NCBI GenBank assembly: GCA_964017045.1
Contig: OZ024794.1
Location: 53,792,608 to 53,856,607, forward strand
From: Omphiscola glabra
Lineage: Eukaryota > Mollusca > Gastropoda > Lymnaeidae
Length of the DNA stretch: 64,000 nt
Direction: 5' to 3'
Notes under the pieces: generated by a model
The model's input: only the letters and a program-made list of their open reading frames with translations
What the model was told of the DNA's origin: nothing
Database searches by the model: none
Translations under genes and position numbers: made by a program
Shown here: piece after piece, positions 36,401-49,490 of the stretch
Layout of the letters: every line of letters begins with the position of its first letter
Position numbering within the stretch: position 1 is the first letter of the stretch

Positions 36401-39400
36401 GAATCACTACTTAACATCTAATTGAAATATTTTTAATGACTTTTAAATTAAGGAAAAACATAGATTTTTAACTTTTTTTTTTTTTAAAGAAGATTATAAG
36501 TAGTTTTTTTTTTCTTTTGTCAAACCAAAGATGGAATAATGATTTGCCTGACTTCCTGCGATGTTACACAGCATCCTCTGTCATCAATCGCTTGCTGAGT
36601 ATTTGTGTAGAGATACTTCAGCGGCGTAAAGATTTTACTGGGGCTGTTGCTCTTCTGCGTAGACTTCTTTCTCAGACCACTTACAACTGCAGCCATCGTG
36701 GTTACTGGTGGGAGCGATTGGCCCTGAATCTTGATGCTCACCTTAAAGAACCCCTTGAGGTTAGAGGGATTTATAAGAATATTTTACTGACATCAATATA
36801 AAGCTAGACCACGTTCAAATAATGCAAACCATCTTGTCATTACATTTTCATGGTTTGCTTTGGTTACTACACTACAACTTGTTAATATAACTTTACATTA
36901 TTAGCTCTGAATGTACAAACTACGTTAGCGTCATGCACCATTGCATACAAATTGTTTTTGTCTGTTTGACTCTTTATTTAGTGAGTGGGTACCACATTAT
37001 GTGACCAGCCATATTTTAAGACTTAGTATGTAAGTTAACTGGCAATAATGGCTAAAAATTGTGCTAAATTAGATATAATTATTATTGGATTTTGTTCTCT
37101 TGAGACTTTTTTGTACAATAAATACATTGCCTTCTATATTTAGCAACAATTTGACTGATTCTTTATGCCTCTTGTATTCACCAGTCCCTTGATGCTGTTG
37201 CTCAGGGCTTATCTGATAGCTATGTGCGTATTGGGCACCGGTATGCTTTGTATCTCAGGGCAGAGAGCATATGCCAGAGACCCAGGTTAAAATTGAATGA
37301 CAAACTGCAAGAGTTCCACCACGAAGCTGTTGAGGAGACACCCAAGGTGTTACAAACTAATTTCTCATTTCATTATTTCTTTTTTAAGTAAATAAAATTG
37401 CTAAAATCTGATAAGTTAAGTGCAGCACATAGAATAAGGGGCTGAGGTCCATTTCCAAGAAGTGTTTAAAAATATTTTCCAACTAATTTCTTTTTCCTAA
37501 ATCCAAATTTATATACTAACCATAATGATTGCTTGATGAATTTCTTAGGTTTACATAGAAGGAAGAGTTCTCCACCAAGGTGTCAGTACAAATGGTACCA
37601 AATTTCTCACAGAAGAATCCTATGCTGATGGCAATTCTGAAGATATGACCGTGTGTGGTGTAGAGGAGTATGTCATGGGTTATTACAAGAAAAAAGGTTA
37701 CCCTTCAGGTACTTATTATCTGTATTTTTTTCACTGATAAATAAGAAAATATATTTTTTGAGAAACAACAGTTACACTTAATATAGATGCTGCTTCAAAA
37801 ATATGATTTGTCAACAGTGTTCTTTCTTCAAAATATATGTGCAAGTATTTAGTTTGCTAACCTTCACTTAAATATCCCAACAGAATATTTTAAAACCATG
37901 CATTAAACTGATCAAATTTAATGGATCCCAATCACTGCACCGTATGGAGGTTTTACCATATAGTACTTATAATAGACTTCAAATAAATGTGAAAAGAAGG
38001 TATTCACTATTTATTTTTTTGTTTCGGTTTCTAGCATTTTTCTGTTTGTGTGAGCCTAATAATGTTTTTGTTTTATTAAAAATACTTTTCAGGGATTCAT
38101 GCAGAAGGCTCTGTAGTGTCCACTCTCTTTGGTCTTTTCTTCTGGGACATTATATTTATGACCCTACCCGATGCATTCCACAGTCCATTCCAGGCATTGC
38201 CTCTGGACTTACACTCAGACTCGTTTTATTCCAGGAGAAAGGATGTCATAGAAGAAAGGCTTGTGAAACTTGCCCAAAGTTCAGTCCAGGTAACTGAAAT
38301 GTGAAACATATTCTCTCTATGTTCCAACTTATGAAGTAGAAATTGTTCTTTATATCTGCACTCATTTTATTTCAACACTTAGGTTTTTTGTTTGGTTTTT
38401 TTTTTTTTTTGGTCTTTTTACGTTAATAAGCATTTCCCTGCTTTTCTTCAGTATATTGGTATTAGTGTTGGAAAAGGTGGTGGTGGGGGGGGGGGGGGGT
38501 GTTAAAGGGTTTTATATTTGATTCATTGAAAAAGTCATCAGAATATCTATTAAGAGTAAACTTTATCTTGAGTTCTTCATGGAATTTAATAACTTTTGAA
38601 ACATCACCCAGCTGTAATTTTAAATTCCTTTTTCTTTTACAGTTTTAAATTCTAGAAAAATTTATGCTACAAAATAAAAATTTAGGGTTAAAATTACACA
38701 CTTGCAGTTTTGTATACAAAGTTAAATACACTCCAATCATCCAGGAATTACAAATATTGTGTGAAGAGACATGGAGCAGCCATGAAGGTTCACAAAGTGC
38801 TGGAGTTGGCTGGGAGAGAGTACGGTCTCTTGAGTCTGTCAAGGTAAGATTGACTCTTAATTTCAGTGAATCCTGTTTGTATGACCCCAGATTATGTCTG
38901 AATCTTGTCCCATTTCATTGTAGAGTTAAATCATCCAACTGAATCCTATAAGCTTTCTAATGTGACCCTTAACCTTTCTGGAGATAAATACTTTGGTTAT
39001 CTTTATGGTTAGAGATATGTGATTATTTTTTTTTTTAAAAGTAGATTGTAATTTACATGGCTTTAAATAATTGATTTATTTTTTATATCATATATATGTG
39101 TTTTGATTATCAGGAAATAATAGCTTGCATGGGTGGGAACGTACTGAGTGGTCTACTTGCAAGACATGCTCGTTGTCCACGACACACAAGGAGTGGATTT
39201 CCTGATCTCACACTTTGGAATCCCCAGACTGGTGCTTTAAAGGTATTTTTAAGTTTCTCACATAACAACTTATTAGAAGGAAGCAGGTTCTCACTTAGTA
39301 CACCACTGAACACACTCATAAATGTGAAAGTATGTCAACTAAGTTTATTTCACATATTTTAGTGATACAGCTTAAATTATGGTTATTTTGTTTGATTCTG

Positions 39401-40373
39401 TTACCAAATAGAGGTAAAATACATAGGAAAATTATCAATTTTTTTTTTTTTACAGATAAGCATTAAACACTTAATTGAAATTAAATTTTTAACCTTTTCT
39501 TTCTTAAATGAAAACCTGCTTCCAATTAAATTTCAATATTGGTTTTATTAATTAAACAATTTTATTTTCATGAAAAATTTGCAGAACTGTTTACTCTTAT
39601 GATTTTGGCGTACAATGTACGATTTTGAGATGTATACATTATATATATGGTATGTTTATTTTTTACTATTAAGATAATGTATTGAACAATTTTGTGATGA
39701 TGTACTATTTTAAGAGTTTGAGGGTAAACAGGTCTGGATTTGTTTTGTTGTTGTTTTTTTAATTAAAGTAATCCCTGGATCTTCTGCTTACACCAATGCA
39801 GGAAATTAATTTGAGTCTTTACCTTATTAAAAGACTACCATTGTAATCAAAACATACATGAACTTGAAAATCAAACAAATTAATTTCTATATCACAAGTA
39901 AAAGACATAACTTTTAACATGCTAACCTTTTTTAATATAATCCTGTAAGCTTTTCAATGCTTATAACTGGATGTCCATGACATGTTCTTCAATGGCCTTT
40001 TACCTGTTGTAGATTAACACATTTAAACTATTGCACGCACTGTTACAGATTTGTGAAGTGAAAGGCCCAGGCGACAGGCTGTCCCACAAACAGATTCTTT
40101 GGATTGACTATTTGATTAAATTAGGTGTTGATGCAGAAGTGTGTCATGTGAAAGGTAAAAAAATGTGTATGCACTATTATTAGAATAAACTGGGTCATTA
40201 GCTCAGGCTCATTGAAAGTACAAGTATCAATGCTTATGAATTTTGCCTTTTTAATATTCTCTAAAATTTTCCATTTTAAAAGACATGAAAGTTATTTAAA
40301 TTCATCTAATTTTTTTTATCTTTTTTAATATACTTTAGCTGTGGCTGCCAAAAAACTACGGCCAGGGCCGTGA
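33411..40373 (+). CDS. FAN1: Fanconi-associated nuclease 1 (14 coding exons)
   Basis: Structure-specific 5' flap endo/exonuclease of interstrand-crosslink repair, acting in the nucleus. Coding exons: 33411-34380, 34546-34686, 35075-35279, 35499-35633, 35800-35898, 36215-36349, 36531-36759, 37185-37346, 37549-37708, 38093-38289, 38745-38843, 39114-39242, 40049-40154, 40339-40373; all GT/AG, phases join to 933 aa (human about 1017). The start is the first ATG after the acceptor at 33361. Residues 60-63 are SPYF, the MLH1-binding motif; a basic NLS-like patch follows near 86-99. A SAP-like segment starts near 371 ([15 protein letters not shown]), then a TPR-like helical region. VRR-NUC active-site residues are present: E750 (GIHAEGS), D875 (GFPDL), E890 and K892 (CEVKGP). 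No N-terminal UBZ zinc finger is visible. Splice sites are inferred by eye and protein similarity. Confidence 0.96.
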
Positions 40374-42209
40374 TAACAGATTTTCTTCAAGATCAACAAT
40401 TTAAAACCGTGATTATGCTGCCGGCATGGACAAGACTGCTTTGTGGAATAAATTTTTCTGCAAAAATTTCAGACTGCATTCATTTAGCTATTATTTATTA
40501 ACTTAGCAATTATTTTTTTTTTATGTAAAATAATAACTGCATTTACACCACATGAACCTGTGTTCATAATCCATGTTATAGAAGCTATACTTTCTTATTT
40601 AAACAAACTTATATTACATTTACATCATCAAATATGTGGTTCTTGTACAATCATAGTTTTTAGAACTACTCTCTTAAAAGTTGTGATATTATTGGCATTG
40701 TTCAGTAACATTTCAGATAATTATTGTTTATATGCTATTTTTTTTAATTGGACTAAAATATTTTTTCAGTCTGTTTACAACAATTTATTGACATTAGGGA
40801 TGGTCTTAAAATTAATAAACAGTGCTAAATTGTTATTGCTTATGGTATTTTCACATAAAACCTAACTTATTCTTTTTGTTCTTTAGTGTAAAATCAAAAT
40901 GCACTTTTCAAATGTTGTTTTCGGATTACTAATGTGGCATTAATAAAAGTGTGAGTCCAAACCAAAGTGAAATGTACTTAGATGATTTTTTAAAAGCAAC
41001 ATTGTGAAGGTCTGTTTTATTTGTTGCCATCAAAAATCTTTCTGGTTTTCTTTTTTATCAGCTGGTCATTTGAATGCCTTTAATTAATTACTGTAATTTA
41101 ACTTTTTATAAAATATTTCATGAAAACAACTTTTAAAAAAAGGATTGTATGGTTTTTATACATTTTTCTGAAAAATTGGCATTTCAAAATGAACTATTTC
41201 TTTGTTGAAACTTCAAATGTGCTGTATGTGAAATGTAAAAATGTGATTTTAAAATTTCTTTGCGTTGCTGTAATTATTTTTTTTTTACAAGATTTTATGA
41301 CATTTAATGTGATTAAATTGATTGCTCAAAAGTTTTATTCTATACACTTTGGTTTAATTTGTCATTAGAATGTACATGTAATGTTATAATAAAACAGACA
41401 GAATAACATTTTAAAGACAATGTTTAGTGAGCACATCAGGCATATCACATCTGACTAGTGAAATAATACAAACAAAAAGACATTCAGTTTCAGCATCAAA
41501 AATTTAAATAAAACTCAATTACTCTGCTAACTGTTGCAGAGTTCTTCACAATATCAAAGAAAACATTATGAGTGCAATATATAGATAATGCTTAACATCT
41601 CTTAGGTTTCTTAACAGCATGATGCTGCATAAGCTTGACCTGCAAACTAGGTTTCACCAACTTTGTTAAGAAGCAGATGATACATTTGACACCTAAAGTC
41701 ATTTAAGCTGTTAATTTCTTTTAAAACCTCATTTGATGTGATTAAATTTTCTGTTTATAAGTTGTATAAAAAAAATTTGGTTAAAAATAAAAATAAATAA
41801 ATTTAATTCAGAACATACAAATAAAATAAGAGTTCAGTCACATAAAATCCAAACATTGAATTGTTGTGTAAAATACATAAGCTTTTATAAAACTACATAC
41901 TGTATAATACTGTTTTCAAGAATATTTATCAAAACATTAACATTCAGAGTAACTTGGATTATTTGAACAAGTTACATCTTCTGTGTAATCAAAAATATTA
42001 TTTTAGATCATTTCCAGAATATCGGTCAACACAATAAATAGATAAGATCAAATCTTAATTCCCAACAGTAAATCAACTGATAAGTTATTGACCAATCAAC
42101 ACAGTAAACACATAATGGCACTCAGTCATCTGTGTAGTAAATGGGTCAATATCAGTTAGACATATGTAACCAAATAATATACATTATTTAATTGAGCAGT
42201 AGGAATCTA
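40374..42209. other. Convergent intergenic region between FAN1 and SUGCT
   Basis: About 1.8 kb separates the two stop codons, and both 3' UTRs lie here. AT-rich with no gene or transposon recognised. On the minus strand no AATAAA lies close to the SUGCT stop; an ATTAAA variant is at 42186-42191. Confidence 0.6.
40447..40946 (+). terminator. Candidate FAN1 polyadenylation signals
   Basis: AATAAA occurs at 40447-40452, 74 bases after the stop codon, and at 40941-40946; a third lies at 41388-41393. Which is used cannot be decided from sequence. The 101- and 82-codon frames within 40560-41368 are AT-rich chance frames of the 3' UTR or intergenic region. Confidence 0.45.
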
Positions 42210-45200
42210 TTAATCAATTACTTCCAGTTGTCTCAAGTTAGACAAAGAGTTATCTGAATACCCCAAAATACCCTTAAGCACCTCATCTGTGTGTTGTCCT
42301 AAAAGAGGTGGGGGTGAAGGTTCAACAGTTTTTGTTACACTGTAACGGACAGCTGGGCCTGGTACACGCACTGTTCCAATTGTTGAATGTTGGATGCTTT
42401 GTATCATACCATTATGTTGTACCTGTGGAATAACCTCACGGCTGATCTCATCTAGACAAGTAGATTATTTATTTCTAGGGTAGACAATTTTTTAAATGAT
42501 ATTTTTTAAAAGAATGCTCTTAACAATATTACATTAAAAACTAGGCACTTAGAAAGGACTCATAAATGTATCTTCCTTCTTGCCAACCATGCTTCAGCTA
42601 AAATAAGTAGTGTGTTCCGAAACAATTTAAAGAAATGAACAATTTGGGAAAGTACTATTGAAAACATTCTTGGGAATAATTAATTTTTTAATGAATTGAT
42701 GGGCTATGAGCATTCGTTAATAAAATAACTCCATACATTAGATGATGTGGCTTCACTCCTATTACCTGAGGATCAGAGAATACTTGCTGCATGTTGTTTA
42801 TTGGTCCATAAGGTATTCCAGAATTTTCAAATATCTCTAGCCATTCTGATAGTGATTTTTGCTTGAACCTAAAAATTAAACATCTATAACTTGACATGAC
42901 CTACAGGAAGGAGATTTTCTGAAAATTCATGACACTTTTAGCATTATTTTTATACTTATTTTACCTGTGCATCTATAGCTTGTGATAAGTTTATTTGCCA
43001 TAGATTTTTATCAGAAATCAAACTCTGTGTGATGCATAGGTTTTATTGTGTTAAAGATAAACCACCAGTAAATTAAAATTCAAGTGTGGTCTGCCTGTAA
43101 GGTCCCTTGGTAATTATATAGATTAAAGTGTTAACTGTAAATCATTTTAAAAGCTGTTCAGAAAATTATAAGTAATGTTATCATAGAGCATAACTTTTGA
43201 GTACTTCTGAGCTACTTTGACACAATATGGAACTGTGGTCAATGAATTCAATTGTATGACTATTATGGTCTGACACAAAAGTACGTAATAAATTACAATA
43301 GCTCACACTGAGTAAAGAAAACTGAGGAGGGACTCTCTGTTCTTTACTCTTACTGCATTAGTCAAATAGCGTTCATCTTGAGCCAGTGATGGGTGGCCAA
43401 TTAGCTGGGGCAGAAAGAGACAGGAAGTTATAACAAGTTTCTTTCAATTTGATCTTATATCCAGGTACAAAATACTTGGTAAAGGATAAAATATAAAGCA
43501 TAATTTATTAAGGTTATTTTAAACTGTTAATTCTACCAACCAATTTTTCAAATTCATAAACAGCATTTTATATAAAAATTGTTTCTTACTTTTGTTAAGG
43601 TTTTAAACTGCCCATCATTGCCTGCACCAACTATAATGTAACCATCAGAAGTTTTGAAAGCCTAGAACACAGCACAGCAAATATTTAAAATTTTAAAAAT
43701 TTGATTCTGTAATTCAATTAAATGTATGCAATCTAATTAAAATGTGGGTGTGTTGAAGTGATACCCAAAGCTACTCATAATCTAATTAAAATGTGGGTGT
43801 GTTGAAGTGATACCCAAAGCTACTCATAATCTAATTAAAATGTGGGTGTATTGAAGTGATACCCAAAGCTGCTATAATTTAATTGTCCTCATTAAAAAAT
43901 AAGACGAAGCATAAATTTTTGTTCCTTTTTTTTGTGCACTTTTGAATCAGCTAGACTGCTTGATTCTTTTAGAAGGCCTGTCGATGGTGCATTTGACTAT
44001 TGACTTTCAAGAAACATAAAAATGATGACCTGATATGGCACAATGCTTGCATGGGCTGTCCCATAACGATTTCCCTCTTGTCCGGAATTCAGATAATTTG
44101 ATGCAACATTAACTAATGACGCCACCTGTGGAGTAAAAAGATTTAAAATTTATTTCATCTCATACCCAATCCAGTCAAAATGAGTTCCATTAAATTTAAC
44201 TTATAATACTGATTTTCTAAATACCAAATCTCAGTAATTCAGGTTCCCTTTTATTTTCAGAGTTCCCTTTTATTTTCAGGTTCCCTTTTATTTCAGGTTC
44301 CCTTTTATTGTCAGGTTCTCTCGTATTTTTGTGTCATTCATATGAAGAAACCCCCCCCCCCCACCCAACTTCTTGTTTAAGAGGCTGCTTTGAGATGGTT
44401 GCTTACATTTGTTGATAGCAGATTGCAGTCTATATGTTGACCTTTCCCAGTAGTTTGCCTGGAGAGTATGGAGGCTAAAATTGCACTGACTGCATAGAGG
44501 CCAGTGGAAAGATCTGTTATTGCAACACCCACTTTGCACGGTTCCCCATCCTGCACACACGATAATTAGAATTAAAATAATAAAAGTATGGCAAAAGCAT
44601 TATGATAAAAAACATTGATACAAATAGTGTGTATAGTTTTCTGATCTTCTAAGTTATGCCTGACAAAATTTTAGTAATTAACTAACAGCAGGTCCTGTTA
44701 TATTCATCAGACCCCCAATGCCTGCTGCAATCACATCATAGCCAGCACGAGTGGCATACTTTCCTGTCTGGCCATATCCTGTGGTGAATTGTGGAAATTA
44801 TTAGAACCAAAAAAACTAACTTTTTTTTTCTCTATTGACCATAAAACTTAATCAGTTATAAAGTAAAACTGTTACTTAAACCTGACTTTACCTGAAAAGG
44901 TAATAATGATTCTGAAAAACAAAATATTAATTTTAATCTGTGAAAATTTCAAGTCTTTGATATACCGCAGTATCCCTTTTTTTTACATATAAAAAACTTT
45001 AATAATTTCACAATAAAGGAGCTGACTATGCTATTTATTTTAAACTAAACATTTTTTTAGCTCCAATAAAGAACCTTAAATACTGTAATATATTTAATTG
45101 TGGCTAAGCTGCAATTTCTAACAAAATGAACTATAAGTGATGTCCACCTGTTATTGAACAGTAGATGAGGTGAGGTAACTCTGCACTCAATTCAGTGTAA

Positions 45201-47282
45201 CCCAAGCCCATTTCAGCCAATTTTCCTGGGACATAATTCTCCACTAAGATGTCACTGACAGATGCTAGCTGAATTAAAAGATATCTTTGTTACATTCTAC
45301 CTTGTCACCTCTTTGCTATTAAAAATATTCTCAATGAAGATTAAATATTTTTAGACCATATTAAAAAATTATTTTAAATTCTGTTACACTAAAACTCAAA
45401 GTATTAATTTGAAAATATGTTATTAATAAATGAAATAGAAAATTCTAGTTTATTTCAATCAAAACAAATGCAGCTTTTAAACATTTTAAATATTTTATAA
45501 CCTCTTTAATGAGTTTAATGCCTTCCTTCTGTTTCAGATCAACTGTTATGCTCTGAAAACAAAAAAGTTTTGCAACAGGATATATTTTATGTGGTGAAAT
45601 TGTGAAAATACAAGTTAAAAGTTACAATACTTTAAAATGACAAGCGAATTTGAATGCTAAAGATCTACAGACTTTTCTCACAAAATAGATTCTTTGCTAT
45701 TAAAATAGTTGCACAACATCAAAGAATGGAATCCCCTTAACCACGCAAATGATAAAGGCAAATCTGAGAGCAAAGGATGATGATTATGCCCTGTCACAGC
45801 AAAGCAAATGAAGGCTCAAGCGCAGTAAATATTACTAATGCTGTGAAATACTGCTCACTTTTTTGTTTCGATTGACACACAGATAGTAGCAGCTTTCAGA
45901 ACCAATGAACGGAGGTCCCCATGTTCTTGTATCATCACCAACTCCTGCAGGTTCATAAAATATAATTTAAAAATAAATCAATACAATTAATTAATAGGCA
46001 TTTAGAATATTTTATTCAGCAAAAATTAACTAAGTTTTAAGTTGATGAGTTTCATTCCTTATAATTGTATTATCAAGGATCATGGATGATTCATTGAGAA
46101 ATGGTAAAGGAAACTGAAATACCTGGACGTTCAACTTTAATAATTTCGGCACCCATATCACCAAGAACCATTGTACAATAAGGTCCAGCCAGAACTCTTT
46201 AAGGAAAATTTGTATAATTATTTTCAAAAAGTAAGTTTCTGTTTCTACGTCTACACTTGTAGATATTGCAGAGTAACTACACCACCCTCACACTCACAAT
46301 AAAAGAATCCTAATCCTGGTGTAACACAGCACTAGGATCCCCCGTCCCTAGCTGCAGTCATACGTAAAGTTAACAGAATGTATTGTGATGGATAGACTGT
46401 ACATTGAAAAATAATCTTTTGTGTGATAGTTAAAAGTTATAAATTCATACAAATGCACATCGTGATGTCCATAGAAAATGTTAAGGCAAATTCTTTTTTT
46501 TTTTTTGCTGGCATCTGTCTGTCACAATGTGACAATGGTATGGAATTCTACAGTTAACTTAAAAGATAATAAATTTTGATCAAAGCTACATCAACATTTA
46601 TTTTGAATTTTTCTGTCTACTGCATCTACTTTTTTGTTGGAACTAAAATTTTGTTATATTCAATTTGTAGTTTTTGTGTAAATATTTACCTGTGTCATTA
46701 TGTTGCACAATTAAAAAATTTAATTATATGATATAATTTTTACTCAACATTTTTTTTTTAAATTATATTTTGTAAAAGGTTTATTACCTGGACAAGTCTA
46801 GCACTCGAATACCTTTTAATGGAGCTTGTTGTTGTGTTTTTTGTGCATTTGTGCTGTACTTTCCTGCATATTTAAAATATGAATCGTTATTCTATACAAT
46901 CAAAAGTTGTAGTTGCAAGGGCATACCTAGTAGATTATTGATTGTCTTTTTAAAAAAGTTTTTTTTTATTTTATAATTTAATTAAATTAATTAAACAATA
47001 TAATCATAATGAGTAGGCCTACTGTTAAAATTGATAAAACCAAATACAAAATAACGTTATTTAATCAAGATTTTATTTGTTATTTTTACTGTTCGCTCTT
47101 CGAATTCGTCTTCGTTCAAAATCAAGTTCATCATCAAGAGTACCAGTACCAGCATTATCATTTTGATGATTTGTTGATGATAAGGTAGCAGTGTACCAGC
47201 GCATCTTTACATTATTTCTAAGAAAATGTAATGGCTTACGAAAAGCGGAGATAGTTACGTTACAAAAAGCCATCCCTATCAT
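42210..47282 (-). CDS. SUGCT: Succinyl-CoA:glutarate CoA-transferase (13 exons)
   Basis: Class III (CaiB/BaiF) CoA-transferase of mitochondria that re-forms glutaryl-CoA from glutarate with succinyl-CoA or HMG-CoA as donor (lysine/tryptophan breakdown; human C7orf10). Exons 5' to 3' on the minus strand: 47282-47090, 46863-46788, 46196-46123, 45944-45859, 45552-45502, 45268-45148, 44778-44687, 44550-44407, 44125-44030, 43661-43590, 43404-43307, 42868-42766, 42422-42210. All use GT/AG and join in frame to 472 aa (human about 445). The N-terminus ([17 protein letters not shown]...) is basic and hydroxyl-rich like a mitochondrial presequence. Family blocks: [42 protein letters not shown] and, with the expected catalytic Asp, D244 in [11 protein letters not shown]. 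The exon 1 donor (A|GTAAAA) is weak and the least certain junction. Confidence 0.95.
43732..43877. repeat. Tandem repeat, 49-bp unit, 3 copies, in a SUGCT intron
   Basis: Three near-identical 49-bp units containing TCTAATTAAAATGTGGGTG and AAGTGATACCCAAAGCT, between the exons at 43661-43590 and 44125-44030. No effect on splice sites is apparent. Confidence 0.92.
44240..44322. repeat. Short tandem repeat, about 18-bp unit, in a SUGCT intron
   Basis: About five imperfect copies of AGGTTCCCTTTTATTTTC. It lies 85 bp from the exon 44550-44407; a C-run (44350-44362) follows. Confidence 0.85.
46481..46560. repeat. Dispersed repeat fragment in a SUGCT intron
   Basis: The segment TTTTGCTGGCATCTGTCTGT followed by a GTCACAATGTGAC palindrome matches 56454-56504, where the version is CpG-rich (CCGTCCGTCACAAAGTGACG). 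The differences here are mostly C to T or G to A, as expected for an older methylated copy. Confidence 0.6.
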
Positions 47283-48427
47283 TTATCTATAACAGCATAT
47301 AGGTGAAATAAATGAATGGGCATTATTTTTTTTTTAAAGATATGTAAAATATAACAAGTGCCGTCACGGTATTTGGTCTACTTTCGTTTTCGTTTCATTC
47401 TTATCCAACATTATACATAGTGGACTAGATATTATTATATGAATATTAATTTTTGCATCCCGTTCCAAATTGACTATAAGAAAATGTTTAAGATTATCAT
47501 TTCCTTTTTTTTTTTTGGCAATTTTATTTTGTGATGCAGCATACCGTTATTTATTTAAAATAACAACGGATTTGTTTTATTACAAAACTTTAAAACACAT
47601 AACATCGAGTCAATTTATTTAAAGTTTGTGCTTGATGGGCCTTGGACGCATCCTTGGGCATTTTCACGTATAATAAATCTACTAAATAAATAAATATAAT
47701 TAAATTGACTCATGAAACAAAATAGGCATGATCAATGATGATCCAATTCGAATAAAATATTTATTAAACATTAAATTCTTTAAGATATTTTTTTTTAGTC
47801 TTTCCTTAATGTTACCTTTTTTAATATTTAAAGTTACTTGGCTTGCCCCTGCACCTGTATTGTGATTTCTGTTTCTTTCTTTTTTTTATGTCGACCCCTA
47901 ACTGCATACCGACGAGCCGTGACAGCACACAGTCGCACGCGAACAGTTTGTTGTTGGAACTGTGGAACAAAGATTCGTCCCAACCGATGACGCGTTGGGA
48001 CTTCACGCGTGCCGCTCGCCAGGCATTTCAACAATATTTTGTGAATCACAATAACAGTAAACAAATGCCAAATTCATTCGCATTCATTGATACGTTTCAG
48101 ATTGAATTTATTTAACATTTAGTAGTTGCTAAATGGATTAAATTTGCGCGTTTGTGTTATTTATTTCGTTTAAATTATATTACAGAATGTTGAATTGAGG
48201 ATATATATTCATTTTTTAAAAGCTGTTTGTGACAAGTTTCATAGAGTGGATATTCCCGATGAGTCAATATTGATTCGTGAAGCTGGACGGAGCAAATATT
48301 TCGTTTGTTTATATGGAACTCGATTTGTGAAATTTAAATAGAGAGAAATTTTTTTTAAAAAAACGTGATTTTATTATATTGTGGTTGATAAAACCGAAAG
48401 ATAGTTTGGATTCAAGAAGGAAAGAAG
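47283..48427. promoter_or_regulatory. SUGCT upstream region with CpG-rich patch
   Basis: 47283-47880 is AT-rich and should include the SUGCT 5' UTR and promoter. At about 47885-48035 CpG is suddenly frequent (roughly 16 in 150 bp), including two ACGCGT hexamers. In an AT-rich, CpG-poor surrounding this suggests an unmethylated promoter or an exon. Frames of 90 codons (+) and 76 codons (-) cross it, but neither resembles a known protein. It could serve SUGCT, the candidate gene to the right, or both. Confidence 0.4.
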
Positions 48428-48515
48428 ATGCATTATAATTATAATTATGACATATTGTTTGTGATGTTTATGCTATTTCTAGGAAAAACGTCTTTAACAG
48501 AAGGCTCACAAAAAG
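48428..48515 (+). CDS. Candidate first coding exon of a secreted or membrane protein
   Basis: ATG at 48428 with A at -3 opens a 29-codon frame ending at a donor G|GTAATA (48516). The peptide starts MHYNYNYD, then the hydrophobic stretch ILFVMFMLFLG, then the polar KTSLTEGSQK, which looks like a signal peptide with a cleavage region. The exon ends in phase 1, the usual intron phase directly after a signal peptide in extracellular modular proteins. It lies 390 bp downstream of the CpG-rich patch. No downstream exon was found, so the gene would have a long first intron. It could also be a chance frame. Confidence 0.35.
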
Positions 48516-48998
48516 GTAATAGCGTTTTATTTAAACTAATATTATTTAAAGATAAACTGTATATCAATATAATAGCCTACTTTAATATTAAATAAAATTT
48601 CGATGAATGCAGTGAAAATTTACATAATATTAAAGAAGGCCATGGAAATAACAATGCTAAAATTTAATGTGAGCTGTGATTTGTGAACTATTTATGGGCT
48701 TGATGTTTTGATGATTTTTTAAAGGTATATTATGTAATGTAATAGTAATAGATGGATATCTTTGAAGTCTGAGTTAAAAAGTCTTAAGTAAATATTTATC
48801 CTGCCTAATTGGATTCAGTGCCTTTTTTTTCTTCATAATCTACAAAACTATCGGGTTACTGACTAGGACCACGTTGAATTTTTACTCGTAACTGCAAAAT
48901 GTCAATGTTAAGCTTGTCGCTTTTCTCACCAATAACTCTTCCATTACGAGCTGTGTGCTTGCTGGGGGCGATTGTTCATAATGAAATGTACAAACACT
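48516..48998. other. Non-coding DNA, possible start of intron 1
   Basis: AT-rich sequence with no recognised features; would be intronic if the preceding exon is real. Confidence 0.4.
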
Positions 48999-49280
48999 GC
49001 TATGTCATGTGATCATCTGCTATGTCATGTGATCATCTGCTATGTCATGTGATCATCTGCTATGTCATGTGATCATCTGCTATGTCATGTGATAATCTGC
49101 TATGTCATGTGATAATCTGCTATGTCATGTGATAATCTGCTATTTCATGTGATAATCTGCTATGTCATGTGATAATCTGCTATGTCATGTGATAATCTGC
49201 TACTTCATGTGATAATCTGCTATTTCATGTGATCATCTGCTATGTCATGTGATCATCTGCTATGTCATGTGATAATGTGT
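48999..49280. repeat. Minisatellite, 20-bp unit, 14 copies, M-box-like core
   Basis: Regular 20-bp units TATGTCATGTGATCATCTGC with a GATAATC variant. Each contains TCATGTGA, which equals the M-box/E-box type site TCATGTG(A/C) bound by MITF/TFE-type bHLH-zip factors. Two copies with TATTTCATGTGA keep the site. Whether it is bound is unknown. Confidence 0.95.
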
Positions 49281-49417
49281 CTATTTTTATATCCGAGGGA
49301 TGTTTGTAATAAAAAAAAAAGAATAGACTTACTGTGACGAGAGGTCTCGCTTGTCACATCACGGAATTTTGTTGGGTCCTATACAAAGTGCTTGAAACGC
49401 CAAGACATAATAATTAC

Positions 49418-49490
49418 AGTAATACCTTGACTTACGAACCACTCTACATACGAACTTTTCGGGATACGAACCACATTCAGGAAAAAATTT
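49418..49490 (+). mobile_element. Possible DNA-transposon terminus
   Basis: CAGTAATACCTTGACTTACG, then repeated TACGAAC motifs (49430-49475), directly after a TA dinucleotide. This resembles the ends of pogo/Tigger-type or other DNA transposons in animals. No partner terminus was identified. Confidence 0.35.

Noticed and set aside
47843..48115. 90-codon frame over the CpG-rich patch
   Set aside because: Frames are open on both strands, no family resemblance, and no clear splice sites; composition alone explains it.
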